A program made the translations under genes and the position numbers. From assembly GCA_964502215.1 (NCBI GenBank), contig CAZCUN010000066.1:1-15107 (forward strand): a DNA stretch of 15,107 bases. Direction: 5' to 3'. Under the pieces are notes generated by a model, which was given only the letters and a program-made list of their open reading frames with translations, did not search any database and was not told where the DNA came from. The DNA comes from JAALLB01 sp964502215 (GTDB lineage Bacteria > Pseudomonadota > Alphaproteobacteria > Rhizobiales > Rhizobiaceae). Below, piece by piece: positions 1 through 6,663 of this stretch (its first letter is position 1; every line of letters starts with the position of its first letter).

Positions 1-4
1 AATT

Positions 5-52
5 GAACCAATGGGTTAAACAATATTTATCGTAGTTATCTGGGACAGCCCC
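5..52. repeat. Left copy of a 48-bp exact terminal inverted repeat
   Basis: This stretch is the exact reverse complement of 15060-15107, with 48 of 48 bases matching. Its inner tip reads GGGACAGCCCC on the plus strand and lies 5 bp beyond the pntB stop codon. No ORF is visible in it, and whatever it belongs to extends leftward out of the window. A GC-rich tip containing GGGCTGTCCC next to an AT-rich inner part resembles the terminal inverted repeat of an insertion sequence, but I cannot name the family. A dispersed intergenic repeat or a contig edge caused by a multicopy sequence are alternatives. The repeat itself is certain; its nature is inferred. Confidence 0.9.
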
Positions 53-57
53 ATTGA

Positions 58-1455
58 TTATTCAAATGACTTAACAATATCCTCAGTCATCTTTTTAGCA
101 TCGCCTAATAACATCATCGTTCCATCTTTGTAGAACAATGAATTATCAATGCCTGCATAACCAGAGCTAAGCGAACGCTTAACAAAGAGACAGGTTGTAG
201 CCTTATCGACATCCAGAATTGGCATCCCATAAATTGGTGATGAAGGATCATCGCGCGCAGCAGGGTTTGTCACATCATTTGCACCAATAACATAAACAAC
301 ATCTGCTTGCGCAAACTCTCCATTGATATCTTCTAACTCAAAGACTTCATCATAAGAAACATTTGCTTCAGCTAGCAAAACATTCATGTGCCCAGGCATA
401 CGCCCAGCAACCGGATGGATTGCATATTTAACTTCAACGCCTTCTTCTTTAAGTTTATCACCCAATTCACGAAGCGAGTGTTGTGCTTGCGCAACCGCCA
501 TACCGTAACCAGGTACAATGATAACTTTGCCTGCGTTTTTCATTAAGAATGCCGCATCATCTGCTGAACCTTGCTTAACATTACGCTCAACACCATCATC
601 GCCTGTAGGAGACGTTGCAGCATCTGCACCAAAGCCACCTAAAATTACCGAGATGAAAGAACGGTTCATGCTCTTACACATGATGTAAGAAAGAATAGCA
701 CCTGAAGAACCAACCAGCGCACCTGTTATAATCAGCGCTAAGTTACCCAGTGTAAAACCAATACCAGCCGCAGCCCAACCTGAATATGAATTCAACATCG
801 AAACCACAACAGGCATATCAGCACCACCAATTGGAATGATTAGCAAGACACCAATCGCAAATGAAAGCAAAGTGATTATCCAAAACAAGGCCGTACTTTC
901 TGTCTGCACAAAGGCAATCGAAAGGATAACCAGAACAACTGCAATCGCAATATTAATCAAATGGCGATTAGGCAACATGATTGGCGAGCCGGACATACGC
1001 CCATCAAGCTTAGCAAAAGCAATCACTGAGCCTGTGAAGGTAACAGCACCAATTGCGACACCTAGTACCATTTCGATCAAACTTGCGGTTTTAATACCGT
1101 TTGCACCCATAATGCCAAAGGCCTCTGGTGCATAAAGTGCGGCACCCGCAACCATAACAGCTGCCATACCAACAAGAGAGTGGAAACCAGCTACCAATTG
1201 TGGCATCGAAGTCATTGGAATTGTGCGAGCCAAGTAAGCACCTGCCCCGCCACCTATGGCAAGACCAAGCAAGATTAACACCCACCCACCAAAAGTTGGA
1301 GCCGCTAAGAATAGCGTTGTTACAATGGCAATACCCATACCAACCATACCAAACATATTACCTTGGCGTGATGTTTCAGGGTGTGAAAGACCTCTAAGAG
1401 CCATGATGAATAATACACCAGAGACGAGGTAAAGAAGTGCTGTAAAGTTTTCCAT
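58..1455 (-). CDS. pntB: NAD(P)+ transhydrogenase subunit beta
   Basis: This is the beta subunit of the proton-translocating transhydrogenase. The complex moves hydride from NADH to NADP+ using the proton motive force and so supplies NADPH. The 465 residues match the family's usual length. Residues 1-265 are a series of hydrophobic helices with the conserved stretches PQLVAGFHSLVGMAA (His92, the likely proton-path histidine) and GADMPVVVSMLNSYSGW (211-227). Residues about 290-465 form the soluble NADP(H)-binding domain III, with VPGYGMAVAQAQ (314-325), HPVAGRMPGHMNVLLAEA (347-364), the GANDVTNPAA stretch (391-400) and KRSLSSGYAGIDN (426-438). The ATG lies 1 bp after the pntAB stop codon, which suggests translational coupling. 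The 48-bp repeat begins 5 bp after its stop, so no native terminator is visible. The identification is secure. Confidence 0.97.
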   Translation of the reverse strand: MENFTALLYLVSGVLFIMALRGLSHPETSRQGNMFGMVGMGIAIVTTLFLAAPTFGGWVLILLGLAIGGGAGAYLARTIPMTSMPQLVAGFHSLVGMAAVMVAGAALYAPEAFGIMGANGIKTASLIEMVLGVAIGAVTFTGSVIAFAKLDGRMSGSPIMLPNRHLINIAIAVVLVILSIAFVQTESTALFWIITLLSFAIGVLLIIPIGGADMPVVVSMLNSYSGWAAAGIGFTLGNLALIITGALVGSSGAILSYIMCKSMNRSFISVILGGFGADAATSPTGDDGVERNVKQGSADDAAFLMKNAGKVIIVPGYGMAVAQAQHSLRELGDKLKEEGVEVKYAIHPVAGRMPGHMNVLLAEANVSYDEVFELEDINGEFAQADVVYVIGANDVTNPAARDDPSSPIYGMPILDVDKATTCLFVKRSLSSGYAGIDNSLFYKDGTMMLLGDAKKMTEDIVKSFE

Positions 1456-1456
1456 T

Positions 1457-2587
1457 TTAGCGCTCCTTCTTCTTGTACATTGCGAGCATTCGCTGGGTCA
1501 CGAGGAACCCTCCAAATATATTTACTGCAGCTAACACCAATGCGATGAAGCCTAGAGTTGTTGCGGCAGCGCCAGCAGCTTGAATGCCAACAGCAAGAAT
1601 TGCACCTACAACGATTACGGATGAAATGGCATTAGTAACAGCCATCAAAGGTGTATGAAGCGCAGGCGTTACTGACCACACGACATAATAACCAACAAAT
1701 ATTGCCATTACAAAAATAGCAAATTGAAAAACAAATGGATCAATCGCTCCCCCCGTTGCAGCACTTACTGCTTGACCAGCAACTTCTGAAACTTGAGTAG
1801 TTTCAGCCATTCCTTGTGCTTGGCCAACAACATTACCAGCCGCCTCACTGGTTGTTTCCACGAGGGTTTGCGTTGAGTCTTTAACCGTATCAACGATATT
1901 GCCTAAGGCATTTTTTGTGGCAACCGCAACTTCTCCAGCAACTTCCTTAGTGGCTTCAACTGCATTTCCTGCGGCCTCAGTTGTGGTTTCAACCGCATCA
2001 CCTGCAGCTTCAGTTGTTGCCTCAACTGCATTTCCTACAACCTCAGTTGTTGCCTCAACTGCATCGCCAGCAGCTTCTGTCGTCGTTTCAACAAGGTTTG
2101 AAGTTGAGTTTTTGATTGTACTGACCATCCCTTTAAGAGCACCACTTGCATTTTCAGCGCCCCCAGTAGTTCCTTCTATTATGTTAGAAGTTGAATTTTT
2201 AATTGTACTGGCAATACCTTCAAGAGCGCCACCCGTGCTTTCAACAGCCTCGGCAGCTGGTTCGACAACCGTTTCAACAGCTTCGGGAGCAACTTCTTCA
2301 ACTTCCGTTTTTTCTAAGACAGTTTCACCAATTGGCTCAGCAACTTCTTGCGTTGTTTCAATCACAGTTTCTGTTTCTTGTGTTTCTGTTGTTTCTGTCG
2401 CTTCTGCACTAGCAGCCAATGCTGCTTCAGCTTGCGCCTTAGCTTGACTTGCCAAACTTGCAGCTTCTGCTGCTTGTTGTGACAACGCTTCAGCTTGTGC
2501 AGCAGCAGCTTCAGCTTGCTCTGCTAATTGGCTTGCTTGCTCAGCAAGCTTTTCAACATCAACGCTTAGTGTATTCGTATCGCTCAT
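1457..2587 (-). CDS. pntAB: NAD(P)+ transhydrogenase subunit alpha part 2, with long repetitive N-terminal extension
   Basis: The last 95 or so residues are the membrane part of the alpha subunit: GGAIDPFVFQFAIFVMAIF (279-297), the conserved WSVTPALHTPLMAVTNAIS (304-322) and three to four hydrophobic helices up to residue 370. The protein has 376 residues, whereas the membrane module alone needs only about 100. Residues 10-62 are Ala/Gln/Glu-rich and look like a coiled coil. Residues 63-118 are rich in Thr, Glu and Val. Residues 120-177 hold a 29-residue tandem duplication, and residues 164-262 hold consecutive 11-residue units. No signal peptide is visible, so the extension should be cytoplasmic, on the side where the nucleotide domains sit. 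The ATG overlaps the pntAA stop by 4 bp (ATGA), which supports this start. Ala-rich extensions occur in rhizobial PntAB from memory; this one seems exceptionally long. The role of the extension is unknown. Confidence 0.93.
   Translation of the reverse strand: MSDTNTLSVDVEKLAEQASQLAEQAEAAAAQAEALSQQAAEAASLASQAKAQAEAALAASAEATETTETQETETVIETTQEVAEPIGETVLEKTEVEEVAPEAVETVVEPAAEAVESTGGALEGIASTIKNSTSNIIEGTTGGAENASGALKGMVSTIKNSTSNLVETTTEAAGDAVEATTEVVGNAVEATTEAAGDAVETTTEAAGNAVEATKEVAGEVAVATKNALGNIVDTVKDSTQTLVETTSEAAGNVVGQAQGMAETTQVSEVAGQAVSAATGGAIDPFVFQFAIFVMAIFVGYYVVWSVTPALHTPLMAVTNAISSVIVVGAILAVGIQAAGAAATTLGFIALVLAAVNIFGGFLVTQRMLAMYKKKER
1835..2098 (-). repeat. 33-bp coding repeats (eight 11-residue units) in pntAB
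   Basis: Residues 164-251 of PntAB fall into eight consecutive 11-residue units: NLVETTTEAAG, DAVEATTEVVG, NAVEATTEAAG, DAVETTTEAAG, NAVEATKEVAG, EVAVATKNALG, NIVDTVKDSTQ and TLVETTSEAAG. A degenerate ninth, NVVGQAQGMAE, follows. Hydrophobic residues recur at unit positions 2-3 and Ala or Val at 8-10, with Thr, Glu and Lys between. An 11-residue period is typical of group 3 LEA proteins, synucleins and apolipoproteins, which form 11/3 amphipathic helices on lipid. The period is read directly from the sequence; lipid contact is inferred. Confidence 0.85.
2057..2230 (-). repeat. 87-bp tandem duplication (29-residue repeat) in pntAB
   Basis: Residues 120-148 and 149-177 of PntAB align as two tandem copies. 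GALEGIASTIKNSTSNIIE matches GALKGMVSTIKNSTSNLVE, with the TIKNSTSN core identical. At DNA level the two copies of the GAAGTTGA-containing core are 87 bp apart (plus-strand 2100 and 2187). The second copy runs into the 11-residue repeats. The third-codon differences suggest the duplication is not very recent, but it is still clearly visible. Confidence 0.85.
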
Positions 2588-3732
2588 GAGGCATCTCCCT
2601 CAGTTTTAGCATCAATAAAATTTGGATGAACCACTTTTCCATCATGTGTAAGCAAAGTTGCAGAAACCAACTCATCCTCAAGGTCTAGGACTAACTTGCC
2701 ACTTTCCTTGTCAATCATCGTCTCAAGGAAGGTAAACAGGTTTTTCGCATATAAAACAGACGCAGAAGCAGCAATTCGACCTGGCATATTCAAATGACCA
2801 ACAATTGACACATCATCAACTTTAACCACTTCGCCAGCCTGAGCACCTTCAACATTACCGCCACGCTCAACCGCTAAATCAACCAGAACAGAACCTGGTT
2901 GCATTGATTTCACCATCGCCTTTGAAATCAAGCGCGGCGCAGGACGGCCAGGAATAAGTGCTGTTGTGATGACAATATCTTGTTTAGCTATATGAGAAGC
3001 AACCAGCTCTGCTTGCTTTGCTTTATACTCATCAGACATTTCTTTGGCATATCCACCAGATGTTTCTGCCTGTTTGAACTCTTCATCTTCAACCGCAACA
3101 AACTTTGCACCCAAGGATTCCACTTGCTCTTTAGCAGCTGGGCGAACATCCGTTGCCGTTACAATTGCGCCAAGGCGTCTTGCGGTGGCAATCGCTTGAA
3201 GACCTGCAACACCAGCACCCATAACAAAACATTTAGCAGCAGCTACTGTACCAGCCGCTGTCATCATCATGGGTAGTGCACGACTATAATGTGCAGCCCC
3301 TTCTACAACAGCTTGATAGCCAGCCAAGTTTGCCTGAGATGACAAAACATCCATTGATTGCGCGCGTGTAATACGTGGCATGAATTCCATTGCAAAGGCA
3401 CTCAAGCCAGCTTTCGCCATTGCTTGAACATCTTTTTCATTTCCATAAGGGTCCATGGAAGCAAGAACGATTGCGCCTTTTTTATATTTCTTAGCCTCAG
3501 CAGGTGTAGGCCTCAAAACTTTTAAAACAACATCTGCCTCGCCTGCGGATTTACCATCGGAAATCGTAGCGCCTGCATCTTTAAAGGCTGTATCTGTTAT
3601 TTTCGAAAGCGCACCAGCATCTTTTTCAACACTAACTTTGCAACCATAAGAGATGAGTTTCTTTACAGTATCAGGAGAAGCCGCAACTCGCGTCTCAGCC
3701 TTATCAGTTTCTTTAGGGATAAAAATTTTCAT
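2584..3732 (-). CDS. pntAA: NAD(P)+ transhydrogenase subunit alpha part 1 (NAD(H)-binding)
   Basis: This is the soluble NAD(H)-binding domain I of the transhydrogenase. The 382 residues are close to the length expected for the split alphaproteobacterial form. The N-terminal lobe has KETDKAETRVAASPDTV (7-23). The conserved RAQSMDVLSSQANLAGYQAV spans 123-142. The Rossmann motif GAGVAGLQA is at 172-180, with the acidic residue that typically selects NAD over NADP at Asp195 in TATDVRP. Further family signatures are ITTALIPGRPAPRLI and VDLAVERGGN. The ATG is preceded by AAAGGTAG, with the AAGG core about 9 bases upstream. Its stop overlaps the start of pntAB. It may be transcribed from the upstream oxidase subunit IV gene or from a promoter in the 131-bp gap; I see no strong promoter in that gap. 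Confidence 0.96.
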   Translation of the reverse strand: MKIFIPKETDKAETRVAASPDTVKKLISYGCKVSVEKDAGALSKITDTAFKDAGATISDGKSAGEADVVLKVLRPTPAEAKKYKKGAIVLASMDPYGNEKDVQAMAKAGLSAFAMEFMPRITRAQSMDVLSSQANLAGYQAVVEGAAHYSRALPMMMTAAGTVAAAKCFVMGAGVAGLQAIATARRLGAIVTATDVRPAAKEQVESLGAKFVAVEDEEFKQAETSGGYAKEMSDEYKAKQAELVASHIAKQDIVITTALIPGRPAPRLISKAMVKSMQPGSVLVDLAVERGGNVEGAQAGEVVKVDDVSIVGHLNMPGRIAASASVLYAKNLFTFLETMIDKESGKLVLDLEDELVSATLLTHDGKVVHPNFIDAKTEGDAS

Positions 3733-3776
3733 ACAGCTACCTTTAGTATATTGTGCGCGCGCAAATAGGCTTCTCC

Positions 3777-3799
3777 ACCTATCACCTTTTAGGATAGGT
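3777..3799. other. Inverted repeat in the gap upstream of pntAA
   Basis: ACCTATC at 3777-3783 and GATAGGT at 3793-3799 form a perfect 7-bp inverted repeat with a 9-base loop. It lies 45 bp upstream of the pntAA start, between the oxidase subunit IV gene and the pnt genes. No T-run follows on the minus strand, so it is a poor intrinsic terminator. It could be an operator or an mRNA processing or attenuation structure, or chance. A separate 10-bp palindrome, GACTATAGTC, sits at 3845-3854. Confidence 0.35.
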
Positions 3800-3863
3800 A
3801 GGGTAATTTGTTAGCGTTTGTGGTGTTTACGCGGAATAAACAGTGACTATAGTCGCAGCCGGT

Positions 3864-4082
3864 TTAAAGTGCGAACCAGCAAGCAACCATTAAAACTACG
3901 AATAAAAGCGTACCACCGATAAGACCACCGCCTGCAAAGAAGCCGAATGCCATTGCAATCAGTATTGCTACACAAGCAGCGGTTGTCCAAATTGAGAACT
4001 TGATAAAAACATCATATGTTTTTTCATGCTCTTGATAATCCATTGCATTTGCAGGCTCAGTTGTTTTTGCTTTTTTAGCCAT
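3864..4082 (-). CDS. aa3-type cytochrome c oxidase subunit IV
   Basis: This 72-residue protein matches the small bacterial aa3 oxidase subunit IV family (Pfam COX4_pro_2), which packs against the core of the proton-pumping terminal oxidase. The family signature MDYQEHEKTY is at residues 14-23, followed by a hydrophobic stretch at about 31-50 and another at 52-71. The N-terminus is Lys-rich. The start is supported by a GGAG sequence 8 bases before the ATG. The oxidase core genes are not in this window. The gene lies immediately upstream of pntAA in the same direction, a linkage I recall from other Rhizobiales. It may be co-transcribed with the transhydrogenase genes. Its function in the complex is poorly understood in the family. 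Confidence 0.88.
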   Translation of the reverse strand: MAKKAKTTEPANAMDYQEHEKTYDVFIKFSIWTTAACVAILIAMAFGFFAGGGLIGGTLLFVVLMVACWFAL

Positions 4083-4111
4083 CAGGCAAACTCCGAATAT
4101 TTCTTAAAACC

Positions 4112-4180
4112 AACAATTAGATTGTTTAAACAAGTTATAAACTCATTTAAAGACTTAATTTCTATTGTTCTTTAACAATA
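4112..4180. promoter_or_regulatory. Cluster of AACAAT/ATTGTT inverted repeats upstream of oxidase subunit IV gene
   Basis: The 98-bp gap upstream of the oxidase subunit IV gene is very AT-rich and holds several related palindromes. AACAAT-TAG-ATTGTT spans 4112-4126. The perfect palindrome TTGTTTAAACAA spans 4122-4133. TATTGTT-CTTT-AACAATA spans 4163-4180, ending against the omp10 stop codon. The first two sit 30-50 bp before the start codon, a suitable place for an operator. The third could also be a weak hairpin at the 3' end of the omp10 transcript. No regulator is identified, and AT-rich DNA produces such palindromes by chance. Confidence 0.35.
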
Positions 4181-4546
4181 TCAAATGGATCTACGCAACG
4201 AAAATTTATTTCCATTAACATCAACGCAGTCCAATTGATTAGCTTCTGACTTCAAACACTCTGCTTGATTTGATTTGCCTGAGATTTTACCAACCCAATT
4301 AAGTTGCACTTTATTTTCTGACAATGCGAAATAACTGCCCTCAGAAATTACACTACCCGTATCATTGGCAACAGCACGAAATTGACCGTTGACAAGTTGA
4401 GCCACATAAACCCCATCACTAGAAGCCCAGTTTCCATTTAAAACAGGAGCACCAGCAACTTTTTTATTGCCTTGGCAAGCAGATAGAAGCACAAGCGCCC
4501 CTAATGAAAGCATTGCTATAGTTGTTTTTCTCTTACGCTGAAACAT
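4181..4546 (-). CDS. omp10: Omp10-like outer membrane lipoprotein
   Basis: The 121-residue protein starts with a lipoprotein signal: basic MFQRKRK, a hydrophobic stretch, and the lipobox LSAC with Cys24 as the predicted lipidated residue. The mature part resembles Brucella Omp10. It has a Gly-Asn-Trp segment followed by SSDGVYVAQ, then ISEGSYFALSENKVQLNWV, two cysteines 11 residues apart (ECLKSEANQLDC) and a C-terminal KFSLRR. The cysteines could form a disulfide in the periplasm. Omp10-type lipoproteins are surface or outer-membrane proteins of unclear biochemical function. A GAGGG sequence about 10 bases before the ATG serves as ribosome binding site. It is preceded by its own candidate promoter. 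The match is from memory of the family, so the assignment is good but not certain. Confidence 0.82.
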   Translation of the reverse strand: MFQRKRKTTIAMLSLGALVLLSACQGNKKVAGAPVLNGNWASSDGVYVAQLVNGQFRAVANDTGSVISEGSYFALSENKVQLNWVGKISGKSNQAECLKSEANQLDCVDVNGNKFSLRRSI

Positions 4547-4579
4547 TTGTAAAAACCCTCGTATTACCCGTATGTCTGT

Positions 4580-4608
4580 ATGATATATTTACCAAACGTC
4601 AAGGTCAA
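4580..4608 (-). promoter_or_regulatory. Candidate sigma-70-type promoter of omp10
   Basis: Read on the minus strand, TTGACC (4603-4608) and TATCAT (4580-4585) are separated by exactly 17 bp. The -35 element contains the TGA stop codon of pepF. Transcription would start near 4573, giving a leader of roughly 27 bases that carries the GAGGG ribosome binding site. This would uncouple the lipoprotein gene from pepF. Confidence 0.55.
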
Positions 4609-6440
4609 GATTGGGTTTCAAGCATCTCAAGTTCGTCAATCATACCAGATATCATGGAGAGACCTTTATTCCAAAATTGAGGGTCTGAGGCATCAAGCCC
4701 AAAAGGTTTCAACAGCTCACTATGATGTTTTGTACCGCCAGCTTTCAATAGATCAAAGTATTTTTCCTGAAATCCTTGTTCCGCATTTTCATAAACAGCG
4801 TATAGAGAATTCACTAAACAATCCCCAAAAGCATAGGCATAAACATAGAATGGCGAGTGGATGAAATGCGGTATATATGCCCAATAGGGCTTATAGTCAT
4901 CACCAAAATTGAAGACTGGCCCAAGGCTTTCCCCTTGTATTGAAAGCCATAAATCACCAATATCTTCACTTGTAAGTTCACCATGCTTACGCGCCTCATG
5001 CACTTTGCGTTCAAACATATAAAACGCAATTTGGCGAACAACCGTATTGAGCATATCTTCTACTTTTTGCGCTAACATCGCTTTACGTTCTTGAACGGTT
5101 TGACATTTTGCAAGCAATGATCTGAAGGTAAGCATTTCACCAAATACACTTGCAGTTTCTGCAAGCGTGAGCGGTGTTTGAGCCATCAAAGCACCCTGCC
5201 CACCAGCAAGAACTTGATGCACACCATGACCAAGCTCATGCGCAAGCGTCATCACATCACGAGGTTTACCAAGGTAATTCATCAAAATATATGGATGCAC
5301 AGATGGAACGGTTGGATGCGCAAATGCGCCAGGTGATTTACCAGCACGCACAGGCGCATCAATCCAATTTTTATCAAAAAACCGTCCAGCAATTTCAGCC
5401 ATTTCTGGCGAAAACCCAGAGTAGGCATCCAAAATAGTATCTTTTGCCTCTCCCCATTCAATCACCCTTTCCTCAGCAATTGGAAGTGGCGCATTACGAT
5501 CCCAATGCTCCATGGTTTCAAGACCTAACCATTTAGCTTTCATAGCATAATAACGATGCGATAGATTAGGAAACGACCCTTGGACAGCTTCAACCAACGC
5601 ATCCACAACTTCACGCTCAACACGATTTGCTAAGTGTCGACCATCGGCAATATCTTCAAATCCACGCCACCGATCAATAATCTCTTTATCTTTAGCCAGC
5701 GTATTCGTGATTAGCGAAAAGGTTCTAATATTTTCATTGAGAACTTTTGAAACTTCCCCAGCAGCCTCTTTACGTTTTTCACGGTCACTGCTCTGCAAAA
5801 AATTCAATGCGGTTGCAACAGCATGCTCTTCACCAGCAATATTAAAGCGTAAGCCAGACATAGTTTCATCAAAAAGCCTATTCCAAGCACCACGCCCAGT
5901 AACAGATTTTTCATGTAACAGTTGCTCAATATTGTCTTCTAGCTGATAAGGTTTATCTTTGCGCAAATCGTCAAGCCATGGCTCATAATAGGCCAAAGAA
6001 GCATCCGCCTTCATTGAACTTGTTAGTTTTTTATCTTCAATGCGGTTCAATTCAAGCGTAAAAAACAAAAGATGCGAACCTGCGACAGTCATCTTCTCTT
6101 GAGCGTCACCATAAAACTTTGCATTGTCTGGATTGCTCGTATCGCCAGAATAAACAAGCCCAGCATAAGACATCACACGCCCCATTCGCTCTTCAATCTG
6201 CTCATATTCTGCAATAACCATCGCAAGATCACGTGGGTTACGGTCTAATATTTCTTGTAATTTTCCAGCAACTTTATTCTCAAAGCTTTCAGCCTCATCC
6301 TTGCAGGCTGCAAGATCATTTTTAAATTCAGAACTATCCATTGCAGGATATAGATCCTGAAGGTTCCACTCTGGCAGATCATTTAAATTTTTGCTTTCAG
6401 TGCTATTTTGACTAGCGGAAAATACTGCGTCACTATTCAT
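4605..6440 (-). CDS. pepF: M3 family oligoendopeptidase (PepF type)
   Basis: This is a cytoplasmic zinc metallopeptidase that degrades oligopeptides. The 611 residues match the length of M3B oligoendopeptidase F proteins. The zinc motif HELGH is at 401-405, within LAHELGHGVHQVLA, and the third ligand is probably Glu428 in TLAETASVFGEML. The N-terminal half is helical, with WNLQDLYPAMDSSEF near residues 25-39 and EQIEERMGRVMSYAGLVYSGD typical of the family. Near the C-terminus YVYAYAFGDCLVNSLYAVYE matches the family's conserved Tyr-rich helix. There is no signal peptide. A GAGGA sequence lies about 12 bases before the ATG, a little far. The gene is divergent from the sigma-54 activator gene, 223 bp away. 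Confidence 0.95.
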   Translation of the reverse strand: MNSDAVFSASQNSTESKNLNDLPEWNLQDLYPAMDSSEFKNDLAACKDEAESFENKVAGKLQEILDRNPRDLAMVIAEYEQIEERMGRVMSYAGLVYSGDTSNPDNAKFYGDAQEKMTVAGSHLLFFTLELNRIEDKKLTSSMKADASLAYYEPWLDDLRKDKPYQLEDNIEQLLHEKSVTGRGAWNRLFDETMSGLRFNIAGEEHAVATALNFLQSSDREKRKEAAGEVSKVLNENIRTFSLITNTLAKDKEIIDRWRGFEDIADGRHLANRVEREVVDALVEAVQGSFPNLSHRYYAMKAKWLGLETMEHWDRNAPLPIAEERVIEWGEAKDTILDAYSGFSPEMAEIAGRFFDKNWIDAPVRAGKSPGAFAHPTVPSVHPYILMNYLGKPRDVMTLAHELGHGVHQVLAGGQGALMAQTPLTLAETASVFGEMLTFRSLLAKCQTVQERKAMLAQKVEDMLNTVVRQIAFYMFERKVHEARKHGELTSEDIGDLWLSIQGESLGPVFNFGDDYKPYWAYIPHFIHSPFYVYAYAFGDCLVNSLYAVYENAEQGFQEKYFDLLKAGGTKHHSELLKPFGLDASDPQFWNKGLSMISGMIDELEMLETQS

Positions 6441-6663
6441 ATCTTATCTTATTCCTCGTGTTTCACCTCACATTGGTAATGCAAAGTGCGTATTCAATGC
6501 CAGTAAAATCATACATGCTAATTCAATAAAATTTTATCGAATATTTATAAGACCTCTTAACCAACTCTTTTAAACGGGTGTTTAGCCATTAGTGATAACT
6601 TGCTTCAAAATGGGACGGTATGCGAGTGGGATCACATGCCATAATTTGAGAGAAAATAACAAA
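6441..6663. other. Divergent intergenic region between pepF and the sigma-54 activator
   Basis: This AT-rich 223-bp stretch must hold the promoters of both divergent genes. I see a perfect 12-bp AT palindrome, ATAAAATTTTAT, at 6526-6537. There are also two TTAA half-sites (6557-6560 and 6570-6573), 9 bp apart. I could not identify a convincing -35/-10 pair in either direction. An in-frame ATG at 6592 would add 24 residues to the activator, but those residues do not resemble the start of a receiver domain. Confidence 0.4.

Noticed and set aside
1899..2447. 182-codon plus-strand ORF, rich in Ser, Val, Ala and Thr
   Set aside because: It lies entirely antisense to the repetitive region of pntAB, and its repeats are just the mirror of the 33-bp and 87-bp repeats.
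6557..6573. Two TTAA half-sites upstream of the sigma-54 activator as a CtrA site
   Set aside because: The gap is 9 bp instead of 7, and TTAA is frequent in AT-rich intergenic DNA.
6592..6663. 24-residue N-terminal extension of the sigma-54 activator from ATG 6592
   Set aside because: The receiver domain begins right after ATG 6664, which has a GAGAG sequence upstream. The extension has no resemblance to family N-termini.
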